Below are positions 40,688 through 50,310 of a DNA stretch of 64,000 nucleotides, piece by piece. The notes under the pieces were generated by a model. That model was not told the origin of the DNA. It did not search any database and worked only from the letters and a program-made list of their open reading frames with translations. A program made the translations under genes and the position numbers. Numbering within the stretch: position 1 is the stretch's first letter; the number at the start of each line of letters is the position of its first letter. Origin of the DNA: Azorinus chamasolen (Eukaryota > Mollusca > Bivalvia > Cardiida > Solecurtidae); the NCBI GenBank assembly GCA_963576725.1, contig OY755241.1:23844449-23908448 (forward strand). Reading direction: 5' to 3'.

Positions 40688-41199
40688 TTAGGATTTTTTC
40701 CTTATCAGACATTCCCTAATATCCTTATCAATTAACCCCTCTGTGAAAAAACAAATTATTTGATGTTCAAATACTTCTGTATTTTGCTCAAAATTTTCAT
40801 AAGCCCTTTTTGCCAAAACCTGTATTCTCTCTGCAAAAATCTCTACATTTTCACCTCTTTGTTGTTTAATATTGCTTAGTAGTGAAAAATTATGATATCC
40901 ATCTGTTTCTTCTCCAAAAAGATTTTCCAACTCATTTGCAACTGTTTCCAACTTAAATATTGATTACTTTGTAAACTTTTTGTATGAATTCTGACAATCC
41001 CTGTATTGGATCTTAAAGCAATTAAGTTTTTCTTCGTTTCTGAAATATTGTTAACTAACACAAATTTGTCTATATTTCTGATACATGATTCGAGTTCTTT
41101 AGTTTTTTCCATCAAAAGTGAAGTTTACATTTGTGCTGATACATTTTCTAATCGATTTGCCAAACTTTCCAAAGTCTGCGTCAATCCAATTTCCGCCAT
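40688..41199 (-). pseudogene. Gypsy gag (capsid part)
   Basis: ATG at 41199 (MAEIGLTQTLESLANRLENV), 114 nt from the LTR. An in-frame TAA follows at 41125-41127, and a frameshift near 40950. Then FGEETDGYHNFSLLSNIKQQ, RGENVEIFAERIQVLAKRAY and TEGLIDKDIRECLIRK, the helical pattern of retrotransposon gag capsids. It forms the particle around the element RNA. Confidence 0.75.
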
Positions 41200-41312
41200 T
41201 ATTACAGATCAAAACAACAACACAAGCCACAAAGTGAAATGACTTACCCGTACTACGACATTTTTCCACGACGGATCCAGAATCCTGTGTCACGTGGCAC
41301 AATTTACGCCCG

Positions 41313-41513
41313 TGTGGCGTAATTAACAACTTAGCCTCTATATGTTTTCTACCTGTTTTATTCTTCGTATCGTGATCTCTTACTAACATACATGGTATAT
41401 CTGTCTCTCTCCATTCTGGTTAACTCTCTCTCTCTCTCTCTAGTTAGATAACCACTACGTTCACAGTCCATACCCATGTAACCTTTAACCAGTAACATAA
41501 GTGTTATGTTTCA
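41313..41513 (-). repeat. Gypsy 5' LTR
   Basis: On the minus strand TGAAACATAACACTTATG... to ...GTTAATTACGCCACA (TG...CA ends). It matches the detached LTR at 22554-22862 except for a central gap. A CT/AG tract lies within. I could not assign a primer-binding tRNA. Confidence 0.75.
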
Positions 41514-41589
41514 ATGTTTAAAGAAAATGACATACTTAAAACAATATATATGTGAAAATCCGTATTAAGGTTATCTTGTGTACTAAATT

Positions 41590-41957
41590 TGAAGTAAATA
41601 TTTAAAATGGAAACGCTACGGCCGTCTTCATATTTGCCTTATTATTTTCAGTGCAAGGGCCATAACTCCATAATGACAAATCAAATGACTCAGAATCGAC
41701 TCGGCTTCAGGTTTCGATGCATTAAATATTTTGTGACGTTTCATAAATATCCGTCAAATAGTTTTTCGGGAAAACGGCAGACAAACAAAATGTCGGATGA
41801 TAAACGGACACACAGACGGACGAGCATATTATTAGCATAACCTTTATTAGGTGGGCGTATAAAACGCTTACCCAAAACATTAAGATAAAATGGGCCATAA
41901 TTATGTCAAAATACTTGAAAGAGTTCTTTACACTTGCCTACAATAAAAGCCTGTGAT
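41590..41957 (+). mobile_element. Pearl-like remnant, cut by a DNA element
   Basis: AAGGGCCATAACTCCATAATGAC, then ACGGACACACAGACGGACGAG near 41810, then TTGAAAGAGTTCTTTACACTTGCC. The last unit is interrupted at 41957 and continues at 44851. Confidence 0.5.
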
Positions 41958-42654
41958 CACTCCCTATCGACTGTGTTACAATGAGGGGTGTGCCTGGGAG
42001 AAGGCATGTTACGGTTTAGTAAAGCGAATGTTAAGGCGTCTGCCCAATGTGTTAAGGCGCCTGCCCATATTTTCAGCAGCGCGGACGAGATGGAGCAATA
42101 AAAACACATTATCAGGTAATGAGTAAGATTTGCTTTTAAATACGTGTTAGCCTTATTACTGACATTTGATTTATCGTCGAAGTTTTTCGTTTGATTTTCT
42201 TCTGATTTCATCTTTTTTATAGAGGATAATGTAAATCGTTAGGACTATTGCAAAATTAATGGCATAGTCTTTTGAATATCAGTTTTCAAACACCAATTTT
42301 ATGTACAAGCATAATCCAAAACTAATTATAAACCAATTTCAAAACAACGTTCTCTCTTTTGACTGATTATAAGGCAATCGGATGCATTTTTCAAAACTGC
42401 ATTACTAAGGCGTGTGCCAGAGGGTGATACGGTTCATGATCTATATCCAAACGTACAGTTACGGTTTCTAATCGAAAACAATAAGTGTTTTTGAGAGTAT
42501 GAAATCGATGTTTTTGGCCTGATAGAAGACTCAAACTACACTAGTGTATGTAGTAGATATTGAGTGAGGTTAACAAATAAACTGAAAGTTGTATTAAACG
42601 CAATTATGGAACACATTTCCCGTTCTTAATACCAACACTTGATATGCCAGATTT

Positions 42655-43060
42655 TAACAGCTGTTGTAGAAATTAAATCTGACTAAACCTTTGATGAACT
42701 CAGTGTATAGGCACATCAGAGTGGTCCTAGAGGCGCCCTCTGATCAGGGTCTGCAATGTTTGTCATTCATTCAAAATCAACTAGCAATGCAGACCCAGAT
42801 TGGAATGTTCCATTAGCTGTTGTGGAAATTAAATCTGACTAAACATTTGATGAACTCAGTGTATAGGCACATCAGAGTGGTCCTAGAGGCGCCCTCTGAC
42901 CAAGGTCTGTATTGTTTGTCATTCAGAATCCCCGAGCACTGCGGACCCAGATGAGAAGGCTCGTCTAGGGCTCTCTGAACAGGGTCTCTATTGTTTTTTC
43001 TTCAAAATCATCTAGCAGTGCAGAAGCAGATGAGAAGGTTCCTCTAGGAGCTCTCTGGCC
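42655..43060. repeat. Tandem duplication of about 175 bp (two and a half units)
   Basis: AGCTGTTGT(A/G)GAAATTAAATC...CACATCAGAGTGGTCC...GGCGCCCTCTGA occurs at 42659 and 42817 in nearly identical form, followed by partial, more diverged units (GCAGA(C/A)CCAGATGAGAAGG). Confidence 0.8.
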
Positions 43061-43099
43061 AGGATCTGCATTGTTTGTCATTTAAAATCTCCTAGCATA

Positions 43100-43350
43100 C
43101 CTTTCAAACCGAATAGATTCTATTAATTTACCCGTTCCCTGTTTTATATTCAGTCTAAATTTCAATACCTACTGAATATTCATGGACGAAATATGCATAT
43201 TGAAATATAGAAGGCGTAACCTTGTAGCCATTTTAGAAACTAATGAAATATATTGATCAAATTCCAATAGCAAACAAAGCAGACCCTGAGCTGGGTCTTC
43301 TGTATTTGCAAATACGTGAAAAGGTGTTTATATGACGGAAAGGGTTAAAC
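43100..43350. mobile_element. TTAA-type MITE, diverged copy
   Basis: TTTACCCGTTCCCTG at the left, AGCAAACAAAGCAGACCCTGAGC in the middle, GACGGAAAGGGTTAAA at the right. Confidence 0.45.
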
Positions 43351-43389
43351 AATGATTGGCTATTCCATTCCAAAACATCAGCGTTGAAC

Positions 43390-43600
43390 ATGTTAACTTT
43401 TCCGGATAGTGACACATTTGGTGCCCCTGTATACCTAGTGGATCCAGATCAGAGGATCGCCATGGATGTATCAGAGTATGTTCTGTTGGATGAAATGTTA
43501 TAGATTCGTATTTGTTTACAATTGCAAATATTTGTACTTTTAATACAATAACTAAAATAAGTCATACATGAATATTCATCCGGTAAAAGGTTATTAACAG
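43390..43600. mobile_element. TTAA-type MITE, diverged copy
   Basis: GTTAACTTTTCCGGATAGTG at the left and ATTCATCCGGTAAAAGGTTATTAAC at the right, with a GATCCAGATCAGAGGATCGCC palindrome inside. Confidence 0.4.
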
Positions 43601-44796
43601 TTACAGCATGGTTCTATAATAGAATGTAATTTTCTTGACAATAAGCACGTCTGGCCAATTCTCCATTGCAAAATTGATATTTTCATCAGCTAATCATTTT
43701 CCTGATATAAAGTATATAAACGCAAGACCCAGATCTGAAGACTTCTGTAGAAGATGTCTGATCAGGGTCTGCTCTATTTGCTTATGGTATAATTGTCTTC
43801 CCTGTCTGCCTGTCGCAAAATTTGTCTGCGCTTCTTCTCAAAAACAGCTGGGCAGATTTAAATAAAATTTCACAGCTTGAGTGTAGTTGTGCATATCGCC
43901 AGGGTGATCTGGTTCGATTGTGTTTCATAATTATGTCCCCTACAATTTGTTTTAGAAAAACACCGGCAGTAAAAACATCAGTTAGTAATTGTAATTACCA
44001 TGTCATCAGCGTATTGCATAGATCCAAAGATATGTACTCAGGTAGACAGTGGGGTCTACCGTGCACCCTCCAAAGTAATGTCAGAATTTAAGAATCTATC
44101 TCTCGAGTATTATATGTAGATGTAAAGTAAACAACCCCCCCCCCCCCACTAAACAAGAATTTTCCTAGAGGAGCTTTCAGCATGACTTGCACCTTGCATT
44201 AAGCTGCCACTTGTCTAATAGACCGATATTTATGCTACCTTTAACGTGTAGTTTAGAGGGGTTTTTACTGCATACCAAACACATCACTTATGTTAGAATA
44301 GTCAAAATGTAATGCCGTAAGGCATTCTGGCAGAGCCTGTAACGCTGTAGATAAGAGACCGTAACATGCGTCAGTTGATTGGGAAGAAACCGTAACATGT
44401 ACACGGATGTGATAGTAAGGATAAACTCGTCAAAAGCAATTTAAACCTGCAAATTAAGTGTACATGCGGGTGCTATATGCTCAATAAAGCATTACCGGTA
44501 CACATAGTTTAAAAAGTTATCACCTTTAGTGAAACTAAATGTAAAACAGAGCAAAATCTTCATGTTTTGAACAAATTATTACTCTTAATAAACCCTTTTT
44601 CGCGCACTAATTGCTTTGAACTCGATTTCCTGCGTACGTTTGATGTATAATTTGACACGATATACGGTATTGTCTAAGTATTGAATAAAGGAACCAAAAC
44701 ATAGGAAATAAACAGCTTACTGAACGTTAAATGAACGTTCTCTCTCGCATATTTGCAAACAAACAGGCAGGCGCCGTAACAGTATCGAACTGATAC
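43601..44796. other. Interior of the DNA element, no gene seen
   Basis: One more MITE-like palindrome (43715-43790), a poly-C tract at 44131-44146, and subterminal words GTAACATG(C/T) near 44360-44400 that echo the termini. The frames at 43635-44091 lack recognisable content. Confidence 0.5.
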
Positions 44797-44850
44797 CTTA
44801 ACATGTCTTCTCGCAGGCGCATCCCTCATTGTAACAGTTGATAGGGAGTG

Positions 44851-45345
44851 GTGATTTTAGACAAGTGTGTAGAGTTTCAAAGTTGTAAGGTTGTGCCACG
44901 GACAGAGAGACAGACAGTTAAGATAAACAGGGCCATTCTCTGTTAAAATACTCGACATAATTAGATACTCTTGTCTGTATATGAAGGTTGAAATGGAAGA
45001 CAAGTGTGTAAAGTTTCAAAGCGTTATCTCAAAAGGTTACATAAATAAGTGGACTTTTAACAACAAACCCGTAACCAGGTTGTGCCACGGTTAGACAGAC
45101 AGACAGACATTTAAGATAAAAAGGGCCTTACATCTGTTCAAATGCTTGACGTACGCTTACCTGCGTTATGTACGCTCACCTGCGGATAAAGCTTGTGATG
45201 GTAGACAAGGGAGAACAGTTTCAAAGCTCTTTTGAAAGCGTTATGACTTTTTTGTGTAAATAAATTGACTTAATCAGGTTGTTCAACGGACAGACAGGTA
45301 GCCCAACCGACCGACCGACCAGTATAATGACTCCTACATACCCCT
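44851..45345 (+). mobile_element. Pearl-like repeats, continuation
   Basis: Three units of about 170-190 bp (GACAAGTGTGTA(G/A)AGTTTCAAAG, AAATAAGTGGACTTTTAACAAC, TTGTGCCACGG), each followed by an AGACAGACAGAC-type tract, ending in CGACCGACCGACC. Confidence 0.6.
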
Positions 45346-45510
45346 CTCAAACTTTGTTTGCCTGGGTATAATCAGACAGTCCCTTCAGGGGATGTCTAAT
45401 ATGGATCTACACTGTTTGCAAAGGAGTAGAATAAAGTGTCTATGAAGTAAAGAGTTAAACAATGATAGGTCAGTCTAACCTGAAATTTAGCATTCAGTGG
45501 GTAAACATAC

Positions 45511-45705
45511 CTGGGCCACGCCATGTCTATCATCGACTGGATACAGACAGTGTCTTAAGTCTCTGTAGTATTGTTCATACCATTTCACCATTGCTTGAAA
45601 TTGTGTCATTAGTTCATCTGTCGCAAGGTCAATTCTTTTCTTGTGAAGTTCTTTTACACTTCTTATGAAATCATCTACTGCATCTCCACTTGTGCTTTCG
45701 TCCAT
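45511..45705 (-). CDS. First coding exon of an unidentified host gene
   Basis: From ATG at 45705 the minus strand is open for 65 codons and ends at GCCCAG|GTATGTTTAC, a strong 5' splice site (intron from 45510). The protein starts MDESTSGDAVDDFIRSVKEL and contains TQFQAMVKWYEQYYRDLRHC and YPVDDRHGVAQ: acidic then amphipathic and helical. It ends in phase 0, matching the acceptor of the exon at 2588-2729. I do not recognise the family. A Naiad 3' end lies only about 10 bp upstream of the ATG, so this copy's upstream region has been replaced or extended by the element. Confidence 0.5.
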
Positions 45706-45714
45706 CTTCAAAAA

Positions 45715-45890
45715 TACAAAAATGAGTTATGTAGGAAACACCACACACATAACAAACAGTCGCCCGAACAGCAACACCAGGAAACAGCAAATGTACATAA
45801 CTATAAAAAACAACAAGAGACGCACAAAGACGAAACGAACATACAATAGGGGGAGAAGGAAGTACCGCATTGAGTCACTTACCAGAAAAA
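45715..45890 (-). mobile_element. Naiad family 2, 3'-terminal fragment
   Basis: Complement of the last 175 bp of the family 2 3' UTR (terminus ACTCATTTTTGTA at 45715; GTTCGGGCGACTGTTTG; AAGGCGGTACTTCC-like end decayed to GAAGTACCGCATTGAGTCAC). 5'-truncated within the structured domain. Confidence 0.75.
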
Positions 45891-45891
45891 T

Positions 45892-47080
45892 ATAGAAGGA
45901 GCTGAATTAGACTCTTCAAAAAGTAATACTAGGACCACCCAATACCATGAAGCCAATAGTTATTGTTACATAGTAGTCAGGTATGATGGTAAAACATAGA
46001 CCCCAGTTGAGTATAGAGGACCAAAACGCTGCTGAACATTTCCTTAATTCATTACAAAAAGAAGAACAGAAAATAAATACCATATTCGCTAAACATAAGA
46101 AAATGTTGATGACTAAAACAGTTAAGGAAAACTATAGAAAGTCTACAATCTGTCACGTATGTCAAAAACCTCTCGCGGGTGACTCTGTCCGCGACCACTG
46201 TCACATCACCGGAAAATATCGGGGAGCGGCTCACAATACCTGTAACCTAAAATTGAAAATTGAACCCTTACAAACTGACTGGTGGTCTTCCATAATCTTA
46301 GGGGATATGACTCTCATTTAATTATGCAGGCAATTTCAAAATTGAATGGACAAATAACGAACATAACAAATGATACGGAAAAATTATATCCTTAGCCTCA
46401 ATCAGCTACGTTTTATAGATAGTTTCCAATTCCTTCGTTCCAGCCTTGATAGACTAGTGTTAGCCAATCCTCCAGAGGCCTTTAAAATTACTACCCAGTA
46501 TGAACCCTACGTGGTAAGGCGTGCATTACTAATGAGGAAGTGAGTCTACCCGTATGCATATATGGACGATTGGAATCGTTTTAATGAGGAAAAATTACCA
46601 CCAATGGAATCCTTATACAGTTCATTAACGTTGTCAGGAATCAGTGAAGAAGAGTATAAACATGCACAAGAAGTATGGGATAAATTTAGTTGTAAGACAT
46701 TAGGCGACTACCATAATCTATGTAATCGAACCGATGTCTTACTTCTTGCGGATGTCTTTGCGGGAATTTCGGAAACATGTAGGAATCGATATTACCTCGA
46801 TCCAGCAATTTATTATACAAGCCCAGGTTTATCATGGGACGCCGCCCTACTTAAGAAAACGGAAATCAAACTTGAATTACTTACCGATTATGACCAGCAT
46901 CTCTTCATTGAAAAAGGCCTACGAGGTGGAATCTCCATGTCATCCACGAGGTACTCAAAAGCAAACAACCCTCTTGTTAAAGGTTATGACGCTAATAACC
47001 CCAATACATATATAATACCTTGATGCAAATAACTTATATGGATGGGCAATGAGTCAATCGTTACCAGTGGGGGGACTTCC
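45892..47080 (+). pseudogene. Polinton-type DNA polymerase B (exonuclease and motif A part)
   Basis: Protein-primed family B DNA polymerase of Polinton/Maverick and adintovirus-like elements, which copies the element DNA. Visible: SYCYIVVRYDGKT and RGP near 45950; the zinc-binding insert CHVCQKPL...VRDHCHITGKYRGAAHNTCN; the exonuclease motif VVFHNLRGYDSHLIMQAI (46270-46325, other phase); LRFIDSFQFLRSSLDRLVLA; LPPMESLYSSLTLSGISEEE; LGDYHNLCNRTDVLLLADVF; PGLSWDAALLKKT; GLRGGISMSSTRYSKANNP; and YLDANNLYGWAMSQSLP (polymerase motif A) near 47020-47060. At least four frame breaks. The 5' end is replaced by a Naiad fragment. Confidence 0.85.
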
Positions 47081-47275
47081 GATTGGTTGATGATTGTAAG
47101 ACCATAGATGTAACAACAATGGAAGCCGAATCAGATGAGGGTATGATTTTGGAAGTTGATTTGGAGTACCCCGAAGAGTTACATGGCGAACATAATGCGT
47201 ACCCACTAGCTCCAGAGCGGATGAAGATCGATAAAGAGTGGGTGTCTGAGTACCAGAATCAACTTCTAGGTGTTG
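47081..47275 (+). pseudogene. DNA polymerase B, segment after motif A
   Basis: VDDCKTIDVTTMEAESDEGM, ILEVDLEYPEELHGEHNAYP and LAPERMKIDKEWVSEYQNQL continue the polymerase in one phase (a shift separates it from motif A). It stops at about 47275, where an unrelated insert starts. Confidence 0.8.
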
Positions 47276-47814
47276 GGGTGGCGCATACAGAGGTTGAAAT
47301 GCGGAAAAATAGTCAAACAGGGAGAGCCACACACGGAATGACACCGCATCAAACACCATCTAACGAGAAACGGTAAAGCCACAAGACAAAACATAACAGG
47401 ACGCATATCAAGACGAAACACATTAAACATTAAGCATATTAAAAAACAAAATTGACCGTAGGCTGAAAGCAGGAGTGCCGCCTTGGAACGGCCAGCAGCC
47501 AAAAGCAATAAAAAAGGGCTACTGGGGGACTTGAACCTGGTTTATGGGTACCCAACCTCGTCCTTATCCCACTTTCACCAAAGTCAAAATGTAAATAAAA
47601 TTCCCCCTCCAGACAACACCACAACATGCGTAACGATGTATGCCAAAATGAAAATGATTTGAAAAAAATCGCTATTAGAAGTAAACAAGCGACGTCATCA
47701 TGTTCTACATTATCGAAACCTACAGCTTTACCTTTCACTTGGAATGAAATTATAAAAACTATAGGGCCCTACGTTTCAAACAGAGTCCCTGGATGGAGCC
47801 ATACATTCGTATGA
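47276..47814 (-). mobile_element. Insert in polymerase B with a Naiad family 3 3' UTR
   Basis: It separates two polymerase parts. At 47466-47575 the minus strand shows the structured domain of a third Naiad family (below). The remainder, including 47626-47814, has no match elsewhere in the window. Exact edges are not clear. Confidence 0.55.
47466..47575 (-). ncRNA. Structured 3' UTR domain, Naiad family 3
   Basis: Outer stem AAAGTGGGA/TCCTGCTTT (nine pairs, two wobble). Hairpin 1 GGTT-GGGTACCC-ATA-AACC; GGTTCAAGTCC; hairpin 3 CAGTAGCC/GGCTGCTG; hairpin 4 GCCG-TTCCAAGG-CGGC. Every helix is kept although the sequence differs from families 1 and 2. Confidence 0.7.
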
Positions 47815-47955
47815 ATACAGAACTGAAATAAAGGCTACCAGCGATTTTGAAAAAGACTTATACAAGTTAATGAACAGCAGTGTGTTTGGGAAAACAACGG
47901 AAAATCTTAAGACGCCGAGTGAATGTAAAACTTATGAGAGGTTCAGAGGAAGATA
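47815..47955 (+). pseudogene. DNA polymerase B, motif B part
   Basis: FKQSPWMEPYIRMNTEL at 47775-47830, a 1-nt shift, then ATSDFEKDLYKLMNSSVFGK (motif B, nucleotide binding) and TTENLKT. It ends near 47955. Motif C (DTDS) and the thumb are missing. Confidence 0.8.
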
Positions 47956-48086
47956 AACATCGGAAACTGACTGACAGCTCTCCATCCTTCGGTGGCGAGT
48001 ACACCGGTGGTTGGGCGCTGTTTTTTCTGTCTCAATAAGCGAGTCTATAATCACACTCCATTGTTATACACACACACTTCCCAACT
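47956..48086. other. Unassigned stretch between polymerase and ATPase remnants
   Basis: Contains TTCGGTGGCGAGTACACCGG and TTATACACACACACTTCCC; no frame recognised. It is too short and too decayed to name. Confidence 0.4.
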
Positions 48087-48296
48087 TTAATTAAGAGTTT
48101 CCAACAAAAAAGAATAGCAATCCACCGAATAAAGCAACATAAAAACTTTTAATAATATTATAATTCTATAGTTACTTGGTTGGGAGGTATTTAAAATCAA
48201 CTTAACATCGTTCTCACGCAGACATTCCTCAAATAAGTCTCGGTCCTTACAGTGAAAAAGAGCTACCCAGCGTGTTTGCTCCCGAAGGTCTTTGAG
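48087..48296 (-). pseudogene. Polinton packaging ATPase, C-terminal part
   Basis: LKDLREQTRWVALFHCKDRD and LFEECLRENDVKLI, the part after the Walker B strand in FtsK/HerA-type packaging ATPases of Polintons. It continues the gene at 48650-49055 after a Naiad insertion. The tail (KVFMLLYSVDCYSFLLETLN) probably is not original. Confidence 0.75.
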
Positions 48297-48649
48297 ATGG
48301 AAAAGTAGTAAAGTCAAGCAGGCAAATCAACATACAATACCCAACCACCACCAAAACACCGATAGACAGCATGACACACATACACACACACAACCACACA
48401 CTCACATACGAGATGAACACAGAAAACACCAAAAGACAGACAAGAACCAGAGACAAACGTTCCACACATGAACAAAATCACAAGCACAAAGACGCAAGGC
48501 AAACAAAAGGAAGGGTGACAAAGAGAGTACCGCCTTGGCACGGTCAGTAGCAAAAACACCCATGGGGGTTTAAACCGGTTTACGGACGTCCTAACCTCAC
48601 ACTTCTCTCAAAGTCACCCTAGCTTTACAAATAGTGTAAATAAAGGTAT
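48297..48649 (-). mobile_element. Naiad family 1, 3' UTR fragment inside the ATPase gene
   Basis: 353 bp from the element's terminus (ATGGAAAAGTAGTAAAGTC, complement of ...TTTTCCAT) to GTAAATAAAGGTA. It holds the AC-rich tract and the structured domain at 48513-48619. It splits the ATPase between LTQKYN and LKDLREQ. No coding part, so it is heavily 5'-truncated. Confidence 0.85.
48513..48619 (-). ncRNA. Structured 3' UTR domain, Naiad family 1 fragment
   Basis: GGGTGAC/GTCACCC and GAGAG/CTCTC stems and the GGACGTCC hairpin are intact. Hairpin 3 reads CATGGGTGTTTTTGCTACTG, a weaker form. Confidence 0.65.
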
Positions 48650-49055
48650 TGTACTTCTGAGTTAAAACCCAAACCGATTGCTTCGCATGCCGACCACTAA
48701 ACGTCGATCCGGAAAGCATATCTTTCTTTTTGGTAAGTTGTCTGTTAGCGGCAATATCATCGATAATATACAATGTCGGTTCGCCCTGGAATACCTGGTA
48801 GAAACCACGCAGGCAGTCATTAAGACGTTCACCCGGATTTACAACGTAAACATCTTTATCTGTCAAAACCCATCATCGTTCTTGGTTAGTCTTATTGTGC
48901 TTAAGTGTCGGACAGATGATAACAATATGATTAAATAATCCGTAAAACGGACCCTCGAGTAAGTTTAGGGCGAAAACCGTTTTTCCACACCCTGTCATTC
49001 TACAGATAATCGCTGAGTGAGGTTCTATAGTAAAGTGCTGAGACGAATCTTCCAT
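48650..49055 (-). pseudogene. Polinton packaging ATPase, N-terminal part
   Basis: ATG at 49055. Walker A: ICRMTGCGKTVFALNLLEGP. Then CPTLKHNKT and, after a TGA at about 48873, WVLTDKDVYVVNPGERL. Walker B: EPTLYIIDDIAANRQLTKKK (Asp-Asp). Then FSGRHAKQSVWVLTQKYN. FtsK/HerA-like ATPases of this type drive DNA into capsids. The gene follows the capsid gene with only a few bases between them, as in a shared transcription unit. Broken by the in-frame stop and the insertion. Confidence 0.85.
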
Positions 49056-49059
49056 TTTC

Positions 49060-50271
49060 TATATTAGCTGTTTGTCCATAATGATGTAGAGGTACATGCT
49101 TAAAGCACCATTCGCTTCCGCTTCTTTAGTAATCTGGATCGTAATATCCTCACTCGCGTTGTCTAGACGTCGTCCATTACCATGCAAACTATCATCATCG
49201 GTAGACCTCAGGTCCAGCCAAAGTGCACATTCTTCAGTGAGGTAATTTGCGAGTTAATGTCGTTTAGACCCTCCAGTCATAAGCTTCCTAGCTTCATCCA
49301 ACAACTGGTAGGGACGCATTCCTTGAGCATAGAGTTGTTTTGGAACTCCTACCGTTACCTCCACCTTAGTATTTTTTGGGTTATAGAAGGCCTCGCTTTG
49401 GGGGGAACGCATTTTCCGGCTCCTTAAATAGTATTAAAACTCCTTTCATAGACATGGCGGGGACGTTCAGGTTTATATTCCATAGTGTATCAGATTTATC
49501 TTTTGGAATCTTCCGGTGGCGTAAAACACGGTCGTATAGGATAGACATCCTCTCTTTACTGTTGGCGGATGTTATCAGCCAACTCCTTATTAGTGGCCAT
49601 CTGGAACTACAATGCAATTCCCTTCCCTCTATAGAGAACGTAGCATTGGCGTCGTTGTCTGCCTGGATCACACGGCTGTATTCATTAAATGTGAGTTCAT
49701 ACTCACGCCTATCCCCGAAAGCCGACTGGAAGAAGGGCATGTGACTCACAAGGATTTCAAAATCAAACGGGATGATGAACCGATTACCATAAGCATTTGC
49801 AACGACAACGTCGTTCTGTTTTTCATTGGCCTTGTTTCCGGGGTTTACTCTCAACCTTGTCACATTTCTATTCGCAGTGTCGTCAATCCCCTGGCACTGG
49901 GAATTCTTCCGCTCATTATCCGTTTTCAATAGGTATCGGTAGCACTCGTAGACATCGCTATCATCAACACTCATCACCTCGTTTCCGGAGATTTTTATCG
50001 TGGTCTTCTTTACGATGGCTCGACCGAGATTGTTTACAACTGTACGATTAGCGTCGGTCGATTCAAGATTGATCTTTAAGGCTAGGTGGGCTGACCCGGG
50101 GACTATAGCATCGTTCGCTCCGAGGTTCGGGAACCTCACTAAAAGCTGTTGATTCTGGTCTATCGTGCTTGGGTTGTGTGATAACGACCGTCTGGCGGAT
50201 ACCTCTTACCCAATGGGCGCCCTTAGTCGTCTGTTTGGGTCAAGTTTTCTACCAAATTCGCTTGGACTCAT
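49060..50271 (-). pseudogene. Polinton/adintovirus-like major capsid protein
   Basis: Double jelly-roll capsid protein family. ATG at 50271 (MSPSEFGRKLDPNRRLRAP). A TAA at 50206-50208 breaks the frame, then QQLLVRFPNLGANDAIVPGS, STDANRTVVNNLGRAIVKKT, IKISGNEVMSVDDSDVYECY, IPFDFEILVSHMPFFQSAFG and YELTFNEYSRVIQADNDANA are open to 49381. A frameshift lies in the run of six Gs at about 49400. Then NPKNTKVEVTVGVPKQLYAQ, MRPYQLLDEARKLMTGG, two more shifts near 49270 and 49225, and LRSTDDDSLHGNGRRLDNAS with MYLYIIMD near the end. Nearly full-length but not functional. It lies head to head with the gene at 50311. Confidence 0.85.
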
Positions 50272-50310
50272 TTTAATTAAAGTTATATACCTCTAATTTA
50301 TAAATTCAAA

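Larger units (their letters stand above)
36086..41513 (-). mobile_element. Ty3/Gypsy LTR retrotransposon, decayed
   Basis: Minus-strand element: 5' LTR (41313-41513), gag, CCHC and protease, RT, RNase H, integrase and a Ser/Asp-rich pol tail. Many stops and frameshifts; a twin-hairpin element is inserted in the RNase H part. The order RT-RNase H-integrase is that of Ty3/Gypsy. The 3' LTR is missing. Confidence 0.85.
41958..44850. mobile_element. Non-autonomous DNA element, CAC...GTG ends, 5-bp duplication
   Basis: Terminal inverted repeats of about 55 bp, 41958-42015 against 44797-44850 (CACTCCCTATCGACTGTGTT against the complement CACTCCCTATCAACTGTTAC; then ATGAGGG(G/A)TG(T/C)GCCTG and GCATGTTA / ACATGTTA). 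GTGAT flanks both sides (41953-41957 and 44851-44855), inside a pearl-like repeat. No transposase frame; the interior holds MITEs and a tandem duplication. CAC ends plus a 5-bp duplication recall Transib/RAG-type elements, but the heptamer is not the classic one. Confidence 0.75.

Noticed and set aside
42655..43060. Tandem 175-bp duplication as a satellite
   Set aside because: Only two and a half units, inside a DNA element; local duplication.
47535..47560. GGTTCAAGTCC in the family 3 domain as a tRNA B box
   Set aside because: No matching A box, anticodon arm or acceptor; families 1 and 2 have GGTTTAAACC there. It is part of the Naiad domain.
48873..48875. The TGA in the Polinton ATPase as another selenocysteine site
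   Set aside because: The gene has other disabling changes, no SECIS follows, and no Cys is expected there; a plain nonsense mutation is simpler.
49612..50051. Plus-strand frames over the capsid gene
   Set aside because: Antisense shadows of the minus-strand capsid frame.
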